Both the position numbers and the translations under genes were made by a program. A stretch of DNA of 46,366 nt from Chloroflexota bacterium (GTDB taxonomy: Bacteria > Chloroflexota > Dehalococcoidia > Lucifugimonadales > UBA3495), in NCBI GenBank assembly GCA_009840165.1, contig VXOG01000040.1:1-46366 (forward strand), given 5' to 3'. How positions within the stretch are numbered: position 1 is the stretch's first letter; the number at the start of each line of letters is the position of its first letter. The notes under the pieces are model-generated. The model did no database searches, was not told the DNA's origin, and saw nothing but the letters and a program-made list of their open reading frames with translations. Shown piece by piece: positions 6,676 to 13,933 of this stretch.

Positions 6676-7808
6676 CGATTCCCCCCAATTCCCCCCATGC
6701 TCCACACCTGACCCAGGCTATTGTCGTTCAGCCATACCTCCGCAACTCCTGGCGTTACCCGCTTGAACCAGGTCTGCCCTTCGTGCTTGCCACAGGCCAC
6801 CACGCTGGTCGGGTGGTCGGTCAACGCATCAACCAACGTATGCGAGTGAGTAGTCACCACCAACTGGGTGCGCTCCGATGCCTCAACCAGCAGTTTTGCC
6901 AGCTCAAACACAATGTCGGGGTGCAGGCCCAGTTCCGGCTCTTCAATGCCAATCAACGGTGGCGGATCGGGGTCAAGCAATATCGTGAGCAGGCTCAGGT
7001 AGCGTAGCGTCCCGTCGGAAAGCCGCTCTGCCGGAATCCGCCGGCCACCGCTTTCCTCAATCTCAACGGAGACTTTGCCATTAATGAACGGCGTTGCGAT
7101 TCCTACAACTCCATCGTAGAGTCTGTTCAGGTATTTTGCTAAGGTATTCCGGCGTTCTACCGGAAACCGCGAGATTACCCCGGGCAGGTTTCCAGCGGTT
7201 TCCGTAAGCCACTTATCGTCTTCATATTCATAAGGCCCAGAAGCAATCGGATTGTAAAGGTCACGCTTGTATCTGACGCCGCTGTCTTGTCCAAAGGAGG
7301 GCATTGAACTTGGGCTTTCCGTATCACTCGGCCAAAACGGCTGTGCAGGAGGTCCTTGGCCTTCGCGTATAGGTGCCAGCGGCCCGAATGCCCAAGTGCT
7401 GTACAGGCGGACGTCATTGTAATGACGGTGTAGGATGGCTAGCTCATTCCTATCCTCCATTATGATGCTTTCCCGCTTGCTCTCTCCGTAAGAAAGGAAA
7501 AGCTCCAGACTATATGTCTTTGACCGTTCCCATTTTGACAGTTTCACCCTGGCGACCACAGTCGCTTTAGCCGGGGCGTCATCGCTTATGTGCGGGGGGC
7601 CATGCCACAGCAATTTTCCCCAATCTCTTCCATTGAAAAGCGCTATATCGCCTCCAGCGGCGGTTCGCAGTAGCCCCAGAACTTGTAGCAGGTTTGACTT
7701 GCCGGATCCATTCGGCCCGATGATCACGTTGAGCGGTTCCAGAGGCAGATCAATGCCGTCCGGCCCGAAGGACAGTAACCCTTTCACCTGCAATCGTTCA
7801 ATCAGCAT
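6669..7808 (-). CDS. AAA/OLD-like ATPase (AAA_21 type)
   Basis: A 379-aa soluble ATPase. The Walker A GPNGSGKSN is at residues 31-39, after an N-terminal strand IERLQVKGLLSFG. The insert in the middle is variable, and the C-terminal part has the signature-like LSDGTLRYLSLLTILLDPDP, the Walker B IGIEEPELGLHPD and the switch segment TQLVVTTHSHTLVDAL. This is the architecture of OLD/RecF-like predicted ATP-binding proteins common in defence islands. The stop codon overlaps the start of the downstream DUF4276 gene, so the two form a translationally coupled unit. No TOPRIM domain is fused to this protein, so the nuclease-like part is supplied by the partner. Confidence 0.87.
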   Translation of the reverse strand: MLIERLQVKGLLSFGPDGIDLPLEPLNVIIGPNGSGKSNLLQVLGLLRTAAGGDIALFNGRDWGKLLWHGPPHISDDAPAKATVVARVKLSKWERSKTYSLELFLSYGESKRESIIMEDRNELAILHRHYNDVRLYSTWAFGPLAPIREGQGPPAQPFWPSDTESPSSMPSFGQDSGVRYKRDLYNPIASGPYEYEDDKWLTETAGNLPGVISRFPVERRNTLAKYLNRLYDGVVGIATPFINGKVSVEIEESGGRRIPAERLSDGTLRYLSLLTILLDPDPPPLIGIEEPELGLHPDIVFELAKLLVEASERTQLVVTTHSHTLVDALTDHPTSVVACGKHEGQTWFKRVTPGVAEVWLNDNSLGQVWSMGGIGGNRW

Positions 7809-7917
7809 GATGACACCGCCCGGAACACATCTCGTAGTCCAAAGTGCGTCCGTAATCCCATTCTACCAAAGGCGTCCGTTCCCGAATTCGGCGAATACTG
7901 ATTCTGACGTTCTGCGC

Positions 7918-9519
7918 TCACCCCTCTGCCGTTGCCGCCTCGCGGCCTGACTCCTGGAAATCTCGCGTCAACTGCGCCAACAGGAAGAAGATGTTCTCCA
8001 CCGCGTTGGTGGCATCTACGATGATGCGTTGCTGGTCGCCGGCTTCCTCCGGCGTGAGGGCCAGGTAGCGCGCCCGCACCTCCTGCATCAGGACCCGGCG
8101 GTCGCCCATCAGCTGCTCCACGAACTCCCAGCCGTCGGGGTCGTCCTCTTCCAGCGCGTCCAGGAAGATCAGAAAAGCCGCGTCGGTTCCTTCCACCACG
8201 CTCATGCGGAAGGTATCCAGCGTCAGGTCGTCCTCGGGCAACCCGCCCAGCACCTCGGGGATGGTGGAAAACTGCTCCTCCAGCCAGGTGATGAGCTTCT
8301 GTCGGCTGAGCACCTGGTTGCGCCGCTCGCTGGATTGCCCGGGCCGCTGCCGCCCCAGCTCGTCCAGGAACTCGTCGATGCGGGCGTTGACCTCCCGCGC
8401 CCACTCGCGGATGGCTCCGGCCGGCTGACCCTCCCGCGCCTGCTCCAGGTAGCCGGAGAACATCCCCAGCACCCGCCGCTGCTCCAGGTGGGTCAGGTCC
8501 AGCGCCGTCTCCACGTCGTCCATGGCCTGGTCGTGGATGTACTGCGGACGCGACTGCTGCTCCGCGATGCTGGCCGGCCAGATGCGCGAGAACAGGCGCA
8601 TGATCCAGTCCGGCGCGGAGAGCACCACGATACGCGACGGCATACCGAAGATTATCACCGCCAGCGCCATCTGCGGCCCCAGCCCGATGTCCGGCCAAGT
8701 GACCAGCGCCTTGACCAGCGGCACGTTGCCGTACACCTCGACGTACAGTAGCGCCACCAGGATCGCTGCCGAGAAGATCACCTGGCACGCCCAGAACATC
8801 CCCAGCTGCCGCGCCGTGCCGCTCAGCCCATAGGACACCACCATCACGCTGATGGCCAGCCCCACGTAGGAGCCGTACACGTACATCAGCACCTGCTCCG
8901 TTCCCACCAGGCCCGCCGCCGCCAGCCCGATGCCGAAGGCCACCACCGGCACCAGCGCCTGCACGATGAACGTCAGCAGCGCCCCGACGATGAAGGACAG
9001 CAGGATGGAGCCTGCCGAGATGTCCAGGCCCGCGCGGAACCAGGGCTGCTCCGACAGCGGCGCCGCCGACTCCTTGATCAGCACCAGCCCGAACAGCAGC
9101 GCCGCCACGCCGAACAGCAGCGCGCCGGCCTCGCGGTAGTTGCCCCGACTGAACCGCGTAATCACCACGCCGCCGACGCCGATGCCGATGAGCGCGGCCA
9201 CCCGTATGTCCACCGTCACGATGAACAGGATCAGCCCGACGCCCATCTGCGCGCCCAGCGCGATGGGGTAAGCCTGACGCGCCGAAATCAGCCCCGACCG
9301 CAGCATGCTGATGGTGATGAACGTTACGGCCGGCGAGCTCTGGGTGATGGCGCCGGCCAGCGTCCCCCAGGCAAAGCCGGAAAAGCGGTTGTCGGCCAGC
9401 TTGCTGGCCAGCATCCGCAGCCGCGGCCCGACCACGGCCTTCAGGTTCTCGGAAAGCAGCCACATCCCGAAGAACAGCAGCCCAACGCCGCCCAGGATGC
9501 CGCCAAGGACTTCAAGCAT
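7918..9519 (-). CDS. Na/Pi-cotransporter family protein with PhoU-like C-terminus
   Basis: A 533-aa membrane protein. The N-terminal 320 residues carry paired repeats of the Na/Pi cotransporter (NptA/PNaS) fold: GGVGLLFFGMWLLSENLKAV, then GAITQSSPAVTFITISML with the QSS signature, and a second inverted repeat in the region of GSILLSFIVGALLTFIVQAL. In the second repeat the QSS motif is degenerate (FIVQALVP), which is odd for an active symporter. The last 200 residues are helical and acidic, like the PhoU-type regulatory domain of bacterial members. It probably moves phosphate or a related anion with Na+. GGAGG lies a little far (about 11 bp) from the ATG. Confidence 0.82.
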   Translation of the reverse strand: MLEVLGGILGGVGLLFFGMWLLSENLKAVVGPRLRMLASKLADNRFSGFAWGTLAGAITQSSPAVTFITISMLRSGLISARQAYPIALGAQMGVGLILFIVTVDIRVAALIGIGVGGVVITRFSRGNYREAGALLFGVAALLFGLVLIKESAAPLSEQPWFRAGLDISAGSILLSFIVGALLTFIVQALVPVVAFGIGLAAAGLVGTEQVLMYVYGSYVGLAISVMVVSYGLSGTARQLGMFWACQVIFSAAILVALLYVEVYGNVPLVKALVTWPDIGLGPQMALAVIIFGMPSRIVVLSAPDWIMRLFSRIWPASIAEQQSRPQYIHDQAMDDVETALDLTHLEQRRVLGMFSGYLEQAREGQPAGAIREWAREVNARIDEFLDELGRQRPGQSSERRNQVLSRQKLITWLEEQFSTIPEVLGGLPEDDLTLDTFRMSVVEGTDAAFLIFLDALEEDDPDGWEFVEQLMGDRRVLMQEVRARYLALTPEEAGDQQRIIVDATNAVENIFFLLAQLTRDFQESGREAATAEG

Positions 9520-9591
9520 GAGTTATCGAGCCTCCAGTGTTAATAAGGAATATGAGACCCGACGGCATTATCATTCCCCAACGCAGGATAT

Positions 9592-10830
9592 TCAAGCCGC
9601 CGGCCCATCTCCCCACGGCACCTCCGGCAGGTTGCGTTCCCGGCGCACTTCGTTGATGGTGAGGACGCCACGATCCAGCAGCGCCGTCTCCCGCTGCACC
9701 CGGCTCGCCTCGTCCTCTTGCAGCGCCTCGATGGCCGACAGGTCGAACTCCGCCCGCAGTTGCGGGTAGCCCAGCTTGGGCAGCAGCGCGCGGTTCATCT
9801 GGTCCTCCAGGAACCGCACCTCCGGCACCACCGTGTTGCGCCAGAACAGCCGCTCCGACGCCTGCACGTTGGCGTAGGTCGCTCGCTCGAAGTCGCCCAG
9901 CAGCAGCTTGGGGACGCCATAGGTGCGGCTCACTTCCTCCAGGCTCCAGCGCAGCCCCTGGATGAAGTCGATGTCCCGGTGCGACAGCCCCAGCGTCTTC
10001 ACGTCGCGCACCGCCGACGCCACCGCCGGACGGTGCGCGTTGCCCGGACCCTGGTAGCGCTGCTCCCACCGGGCGTAGAAGTCCTCCAGCTCGGTGTCGT
10101 TCAGCTCGTGGTTGGTGAGCAGCAGGAAGTCGGGGCGGGCCGAGTTGCGCAGCAGGTGGCGGTTGAAGCGCAGACCCTCGTGGCCCATGTCCGCCGACAA
10201 GCGCGCCGGCGCCAGCGGCGACAGGCCGGCCAGCTCCTCCAGCGGGTTGAAATAGCGCAGCCACACGATTTCGTCCGGCGTGTAAGCGACGTTCTCGCTT
10301 GGTATGGAGCCCGGCGATCCCCGATACACGAACCCCCGCACGTAGCGCTGCCGGTCGGGGATCACCGCCATGCGGTCGGGGCGCAGCGGCCACAGCTCCG
10401 GCGCGCCGTCCTCGCCCCGCTCGATGGCCCAGAAGGCCGATCCCCACAGGCACAGGTAGATCTCCGTGGCCCGCCACAGGTCCGCCCGCGTGTACCACGG
10501 GTTGACCCGCTCCAGCAGCCGCGCCGCCGGATGCGACGCCTCCACCGGAACCCGCCGCTCACCTTGATCCTGTCGCAAGTCCGGCTCCACCCGGTACACC
10601 CGCAGCGGCGGCCGTGTCACCGCCTCCGCGCGCAGCCGCACCGCCGCGTACACCGACGGCGACGTTGCCATGTACCGCCCGTATTCGGGACGCGCCCAGC
10701 CCTCGCCGCCGGCGCCGATGCCCGCGCCGTCGCTCATCCGGAGCGTGTCGCCGGATCTGCCCAAAGATGCCGCCGCCCGATTCGCCCGCTGCACCACGGC
10801 GTTCCTCCGCTCATCCCTATCCCGCGGCAT
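9592..10830 (-). CDS. Phage portal protein, HK97-like
   Basis: About 412 aa from ATG 10830. The core matches phage portal proteins: YMATSPSVYAAVRLRAEAVT, a LLERVNPWYTRADLW segment, the LWPLRPDRMAV block, LSPLAPARLSADMG, and the C-terminal IDFIQGLRWSLEEVSRTYG and FWRNTVVPEVRFLEDQMN helices. The portal dodecamer forms the DNA entry vertex of a tailed-phage head. The frame stays open to 10944, but those upstream codons are made of two dispersed repeats, so I prefer ATG 10830; the GGGGAGAGGGGG end of a repeat then serves as its Shine-Dalgarno. Terminase lies upstream, but no capsid or tail gene is in the window, so this is probably a prophage relic. Confidence 0.85.
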   Translation of the reverse strand: MPRDRDERRNAVVQRANRAAASLGRSGDTLRMSDGAGIGAGGEGWARPEYGRYMATSPSVYAAVRLRAEAVTRPPLRVYRVEPDLRQDQGERRVPVEASHPAARLLERVNPWYTRADLWRATEIYLCLWGSAFWAIERGEDGAPELWPLRPDRMAVIPDRQRYVRGFVYRGSPGSIPSENVAYTPDEIVWLRYFNPLEELAGLSPLAPARLSADMGHEGLRFNRHLLRNSARPDFLLLTNHELNDTELEDFYARWEQRYQGPGNAHRPAVASAVRDVKTLGLSHRDIDFIQGLRWSLEEVSRTYGVPKLLLGDFERATYANVQASERLFWRNTVVPEVRFLEDQMNRALLPKLGYPQLRAEFDLSAIEALQEDEASRVQRETALLDRGVLTINEVRRERNLPEVPWGDGPAA

Positions 10831-10914
10831 GGCCCCCTCTCCCCTGGCGGGAGAGGGTTGGGGTGAGGGGGCGTCTCCTTGCCCGCTCATCCTGAGCCTG
10901 TCGAAGGATGCCTG
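10829..10914. repeat. Dispersed repeats C and D upstream of the portal gene
   Basis: Repeat C (10829-10871) is a CCCCCTCTCCC ... GGGAGAGGG palindrome followed by GGGGTGAGGGGG; a second copy is at 23556-23596. Repeat D (10884-10914) contains CTCATCCTGAGCCTGTCGAA; a related copy is at 21322-21347, and a degenerate one lies inside the MFS gene near 36720. Both copies here lie in the open frame that precedes the portal start. Confidence 0.75.
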
Positions 10915-10981
10915 AAACATCTTCCTTATCTGTATCTGTAGCACTGTTGCATTTCTCCTTAATGTATGTGCGCGTTGCGGT

Positions 10982-11064
10982 GTAGGGGCAACCCTTGTGG
11001 TTGCCCCGGTTCGTGGTTATTCCGGCACATCCAGGGCGACCACAAGGGTCGCCCTTACGGGGTA
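10982..11064. repeat. Palindromic repeat A between terminase and portal genes
   Basis: An arm TAGGGGCAACCCTTGTGG at the left and the near-complementary GGGCGACCACAAGGGTCGCC at the right enclose about 30 bases. Other copies: 11623-11717 and 12514-12587 (both in the terminase frame), 22125-22150 and 22500-22561. Confidence 0.85.
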
Positions 11065-12686
11065 TCCTGCCCATCCATGAAAAACTCGTCGAAGAACGTG
11101 TCGCTCCGGTCGTCCAGGAACGCCAGCATCAGCGCGTCCGCCTTGTCCGGCGACCGCGCTCCCCGACGGCGGATGCTCGCCTTGCTCTCCATCAGCAGCC
11201 GGCCCCGGCTGTCGTACTCGTAGCGCAGCGTCGCCAACTCCGCGATCAGCTCAGCGTCCCGGGGGATGCGGATGCGATGGTCGCGGAACCGGCGTGCCAG
11301 CGACTGGTAGCCCTCCGCCCGCAGGTTCAGGCAGGTCCGGTCGCGGCGGGGTTTCTCGGCCACGTTGACGTCCCGGGCCGGCACCCCCTGCTCCCGCAGG
11401 CGGTCTGCCAGGCCCGCGCCCACGCCGATGGCGTCCACGTTCACCAACTCCGGCCGGCGCTCCCGCACCGCCACCATCACCTGACCCGCCGTCGCCATCG
11501 TGTCGATGCGCTCAAACGCCTGTATCGACACCACCGTGTCGCCCCGCCGCGCCACCACCACGCTCCGGTCGCTCCCAAACCGCGCCACGTCCACCCCAAT
11601 CACCACCCGCCCAGCGCCGCCCGTAGGGGCAACCCTTGTGGTTGCCCGATGGGCGCCCCCCGGCAAAAACATCCCGAAGGGGTCGTCATCGCGGGCGCCC
11701 ACAAGGGGCGCCCCTACATCCCGTCCATCCATGCCAAGCTCGTACACCGCCGCTTCAATGTCATCCATCGCGATCAAAATGTCGTCTCCTCGCCGCGGGA
11801 ACTCGCCCAGCACCCGCGAGCGATACCGGTCGCTCCGCTCGCCCCAGGCGATCCGCCGTTCCTCCACCCACTCCACTGTCACCAGCCCCGGTATCTCCGG
11901 CTCCTTCCCGGTCACGTTGGGAGACTCCAGCGCCGATATGGTGAACGTCTCGTAGATGCCCCGCTCCTCGTGGAACGCGCGGTGAAAGGACCCGTCCGTC
12001 CGCGTCGGGTTGCCGATCAGCAGCAGCCTGGGGTTCTGCGACGTCATCACCGCGTCCACCGCCTCGTAGATCTCCTCGTCCACGCCCTCGGCCTCGTCCA
12101 CCACCACCAGCACGTTCTCGCTGTGGAACCCCTGGAACTGGTCCGCGCCGTCGGCCGACAGTCCCAGCGCGTAGCGATCCTCGGCCAGCTCCCACCGCGT
12201 CTCCAGCAGCCGGCCGCCCAGTTTCTCCGCCGCCGGCCGGTACAGCCGGCGCAGCTGACGCCACAGCACGTGCCGCACCTGCCGGAACGTCGGCGCGGTG
12301 CTCAGCGCGATGGCCGGGTTGTGGGTGTGCAGGTACCACAGCACGGCCACCGCCGCCATGAAGTCCTTGCCCAGCCCGTTGCCCGACTTCACCGCCACCC
12401 GCCGGCTCCGCGCCAGCGCCTCCAGAACCTCCCGCTGCTTCTGCCAGAGGGTTACGCCGAGGACGTCGGCGGCGAACTCCACCGGCCCTATCGCCTCCCC
12501 GCCCCCCGGGCCTGTAGGGGCAACCCTTGTGGTTGCCCGCGTGCTGGTTGCCGCGCATTGGCGGGCGCCCACAAGGGGCGCCCCTACGGCGGTGACGGTG
12601 GAGTTCCCGTCATTCCCGCCGGGGCCGGTAGGGGCGGGTTTCAAACCCGCCCCTACACCGTTGGCATCCGCAACCCCGTCCTCCAA
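11055..12686 (-). CDS. Phage terminase large subunit carrying in-frame repeat insertions
   Basis: A 543-aa predicted packaging motor. The ATPase half has the Walker A-like SGNGLGKD (residues 101-108, Asp in place of the usual Ser/Thr), an adenine-region WQKQREVLEAL and Walker B VLVVVDEAEG. The nuclease half opens with VVIGVDVARFGSDRSVV (RNase H-like first Asp366) and continues with VNVDAIGVGAGLADRL. Residues about 322-357, between the halves, are encoded by a copy of palindromic repeat A (GAPLVGAR ... ATTRVAPTG). The first 60 residues are also largely repeat translation (AGLKPAPTGPGG, then GAPLVGAR and ATTRVAPTG). The frame survives all of these. The start is uncertain because no other ATG fits before the conserved domain. 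It pairs with the downstream portal gene. Confidence 0.85.
   Translation of the reverse strand: MEDGVADANGVGAGLKPAPTGPGGNDGNSTVTAVGAPLVGARQCAATSTRATTRVAPTGPGGGEAIGPVEFAADVLGVTLWQKQREVLEALARSRRVAVKSGNGLGKDFMAAVAVLWYLHTHNPAIALSTAPTFRQVRHVLWRQLRRLYRPAAEKLGGRLLETRWELAEDRYALGLSADGADQFQGFHSENVLVVVDEAEGVDEEIYEAVDAVMTSQNPRLLLIGNPTRTDGSFHRAFHEERGIYETFTISALESPNVTGKEPEIPGLVTVEWVEERRIAWGERSDRYRSRVLGEFPRRGDDILIAMDDIEAAVYELGMDGRDVGAPLVGARDDDPFGMFLPGGAHRATTRVAPTGGAGRVVIGVDVARFGSDRSVVVARRGDTVVSIQAFERIDTMATAGQVMVAVRERRPELVNVDAIGVGAGLADRLREQGVPARDVNVAEKPRRDRTCLNLRAEGYQSLARRFRDHRIRIPRDAELIAELATLRYEYDSRGRLLMESKASIRRRGARSPDKADALMLAFLDDRSDTFFDEFFMDGQDTP
11623..11717. repeat. Palindromic repeat A inserted in frame in the terminase gene
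   Basis: The left arm GTAGGGGCAACCCTTGTGG and right arm GGGCGCCCACAAGGGGCGCC enclose a unique centre of roughly 45 bases. It lies wholly inside the terminase reading frame, at the junction of the ATPase and nuclease domains, without a stop or a frameshift. Confidence 0.85.
12514..12656. repeat. Repeat A and a short GGGCGGGTTTCAAACCCGCCC palindrome-type repeat in the terminase 5' end
   Basis: A second repeat A copy (12514-12587) is followed by a compact palindrome at 12628-12656 with arms GGGGCGGGTTT and AAACCCGCCCC. A further copy of that compact palindrome is at 39391-39416. Both lie in the N-terminal part of the terminase frame. Confidence 0.8.
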
Positions 12687-12766
12687 ACTCCTATCCTGTC
12701 CATCCCGTTCATCCCCTTCATCCCGGTAAATTCGTCGTCCCTCGTCCGTCGCCGGCCGGCCCAGGG

Positions 12767-12958
12767 TTAGGCTCCGTACCGCCGGCGCAGCGGCGACGGC
12801 TCAATCCCCGGCCCCCGCGCCGACGCCGACGCCTCATCCGGCGGACTGAACAGGAACCCGCAGTCCCGGCACCGGTACACCGTATGGTCGCCGCCCGCCA
12901 GCCGGGCCAGCTCCAGCAGCTCCCACGATCCGCAACGTCTGCAATTCAACTCGTACAC
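12767..12958 (-). CDS. Small zinc-ribbon protein
   Basis: A 63-aa protein with two CxxC knuckles, CRRCGSWELLE and YRCRDCGFLFSPP, spaced as in a rubredoxin-like or transposase-like zinc ribbon. It is followed by a disordered Ser/Pro/Arg-rich tail. The start is GTG 12958 with AGGAAGG five bases upstream, a good ribosome binding site. It lies just upstream of the terminase gene on the same strand. Small zinc-ribbon proteins of this kind occur in phage packaging regions, but no specific role can be given. Confidence 0.55.
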   Translation of the reverse strand: MYELNCRRCGSWELLELARLAGGDHTVYRCRDCGFLFSPPDEASASARGPGIEPSPLRRRYGA

Positions 12959-13310
12959 GTAAACCTTCCTGGCGCCCGGTCCGATTGCAACGGACGCGGC
13001 GCAAAGACAAAAAATTCATCCGCCAACCAACGCCGATTGACGAACGTATGTACAGGTTATCGGGCTGCGAGGCGGGGCGTCAACGGCGGGGGTGTCATCC
13101 CCTCGCCAATGCGGCCCTCCCCCTTGTCATTGCGAGCGCAGCGTGGCAATCTCGTCGAGGCGACGGACGGCCACTACCCCAACGAGATTGCCGCGTCGCT
13201 ACCGCTCCTCGCAATGACAGGGGTGGGTACGCTCCTCGCAATGACAGGGGTGGGTCGCTCCTCGCAATGACAGGGGTGGGTACGCTCCTCGCAATGACAG
13301 GTGATATGAC
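12959..13310. repeat. Intergenic repeat array B1 (CATTGCGAG palindrome plus four tandem half-copies)
   Basis: After about 160 bases of unassigned sequence, a palindromic element begins with TGTCATTGCGAG at 13125. It has inner arms GTGGCAATCTCGT and ACGAGATTGCCGC and closes with CTCGCAATGACA at 13208-13219. The closing half then repeats at 13235, 13261 and 13288 (period 26-27). The last copy ends eight bases before the GIY-YIG start codon, and its AGGTG end can serve as that gene's ribosome binding site. No coding sequence is seen here. Confidence 0.85.
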
Positions 13311-13613
13311 ATGCGCAACCCCAAGTCGTACTACGTGTACATCATGGCCAACACTCGATTTACCACCCTCTACGTCGGCATTACCAACGACTTGACCCGC
13401 CGCGTATTCGAACACCAGCAGCGAACCGACCCCAGGTCATTCACCGCGCGCTACAACCTCACCCAATTGGTCCATTTCGAGGAATGCGGCGACGTTAACG
13501 CCGCCATCACCAGGGAAAAACAGCTCAAATCATGGTCGCGGGCCAGAAAAGAGGCGCTCATCAACTCAACCAACCCCGCCCACGAAAACCTGGCCGCCGA
13601 CTGGTACACATGA
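13311..13613 (+). CDS. Stand-alone GIY-YIG nuclease domain protein
   Basis: A 100-aa single-domain GIY-YIG protein. YYVYIMANTRFTTLYVGITN supplies the paired YVYI and LYVGIT strands (the GIY and YIG positions), then DLTRRVFEHQQ with the conserved Arg, YNLTQLVHFEE with the catalytic-type Glu downstream, and AITREKQLKSWSRARKEALI, the typical C-terminal helix of the UPF0213/UvrC-N-like small family. Such proteins are metal-dependent single-strand or structure-specific nucleases of mostly unknown role. It is bracketed within 8 bp and about 30 bp by two arrays of the same palindromic repeat, an arrangement like that of transposase-type enzymes that mobilise REP elements. The link is inference. Confidence 0.88.
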   Translation: MRNPKSYYVYIMANTRFTTLYVGITNDLTRRVFEHQQRTDPRSFTARYNLTQLVHFEECGDVNAAITREKQLKSWSRARKEALINSTNPAHENLAADWYT

Positions 13614-13933
13614 CCACCCCCCTGTCACAACAAGCCTAACCCCCTTGTCATTGCGAGCCTAACCCCCTTGTCACAACAAGCCTAACCCCCTTGTCATTGC
13701 GAGCGCAGCGTGGCAATCTCGCCGCCGGAGGGAGCGTTCCACTCCCGGACGGGATTGCCACGTCGCTACCGCTCCTCGCAATGACAGGGGTGGAGCTCCT
13801 CGCAATGACAGGGACGGAGCGACTCGCAATGACAGGGACGGAGCGACTCGAATGACAGGGACGGAGCGACTCGAATGACAGGGACGGAGCGACTCGCAAT
13901 GACAGGGGTGGAGTGCTCTCAAGGAGAAACGGC
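13614..13933. repeat. Intergenic repeat array B2 (CATTGCGAG palindrome plus tandem copies)
   Basis: A partial copy at 13646 is followed by a full palindrome from TGTCATTGCGAG (13692) to CTCGCAATGACA (13775-13786). The closing half is then tandemly repeated, with AATGACA starting at 13780, 13804, 13828, 13851, 13874 and 13898 (period 23-24). Two copies have lost one C. A Shine-Dalgarno AAGGAG at 13921 belongs to the next gene. This array and B1 flank the GIY-YIG gene. No coding sequence is seen. Confidence 0.85.

Noticed and set aside
6073..7808. A canonical PARIS system
   Set aside because: The effector looks like DUF4276, not the DUF4435 of AriB.
10995..12770. A 591-codon plus-strand frame opposite the terminase
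   Set aside because: Arg/His/Pro-rich without domains; the minus strand has all terminase motifs.
13124..13911. A CRISPR array, suggested by short repeats at regular intervals
   Set aside because: Units are 23-27 bp tandem with almost no spacer, the palindrome is a dispersed repeat, and no cas gene is present.
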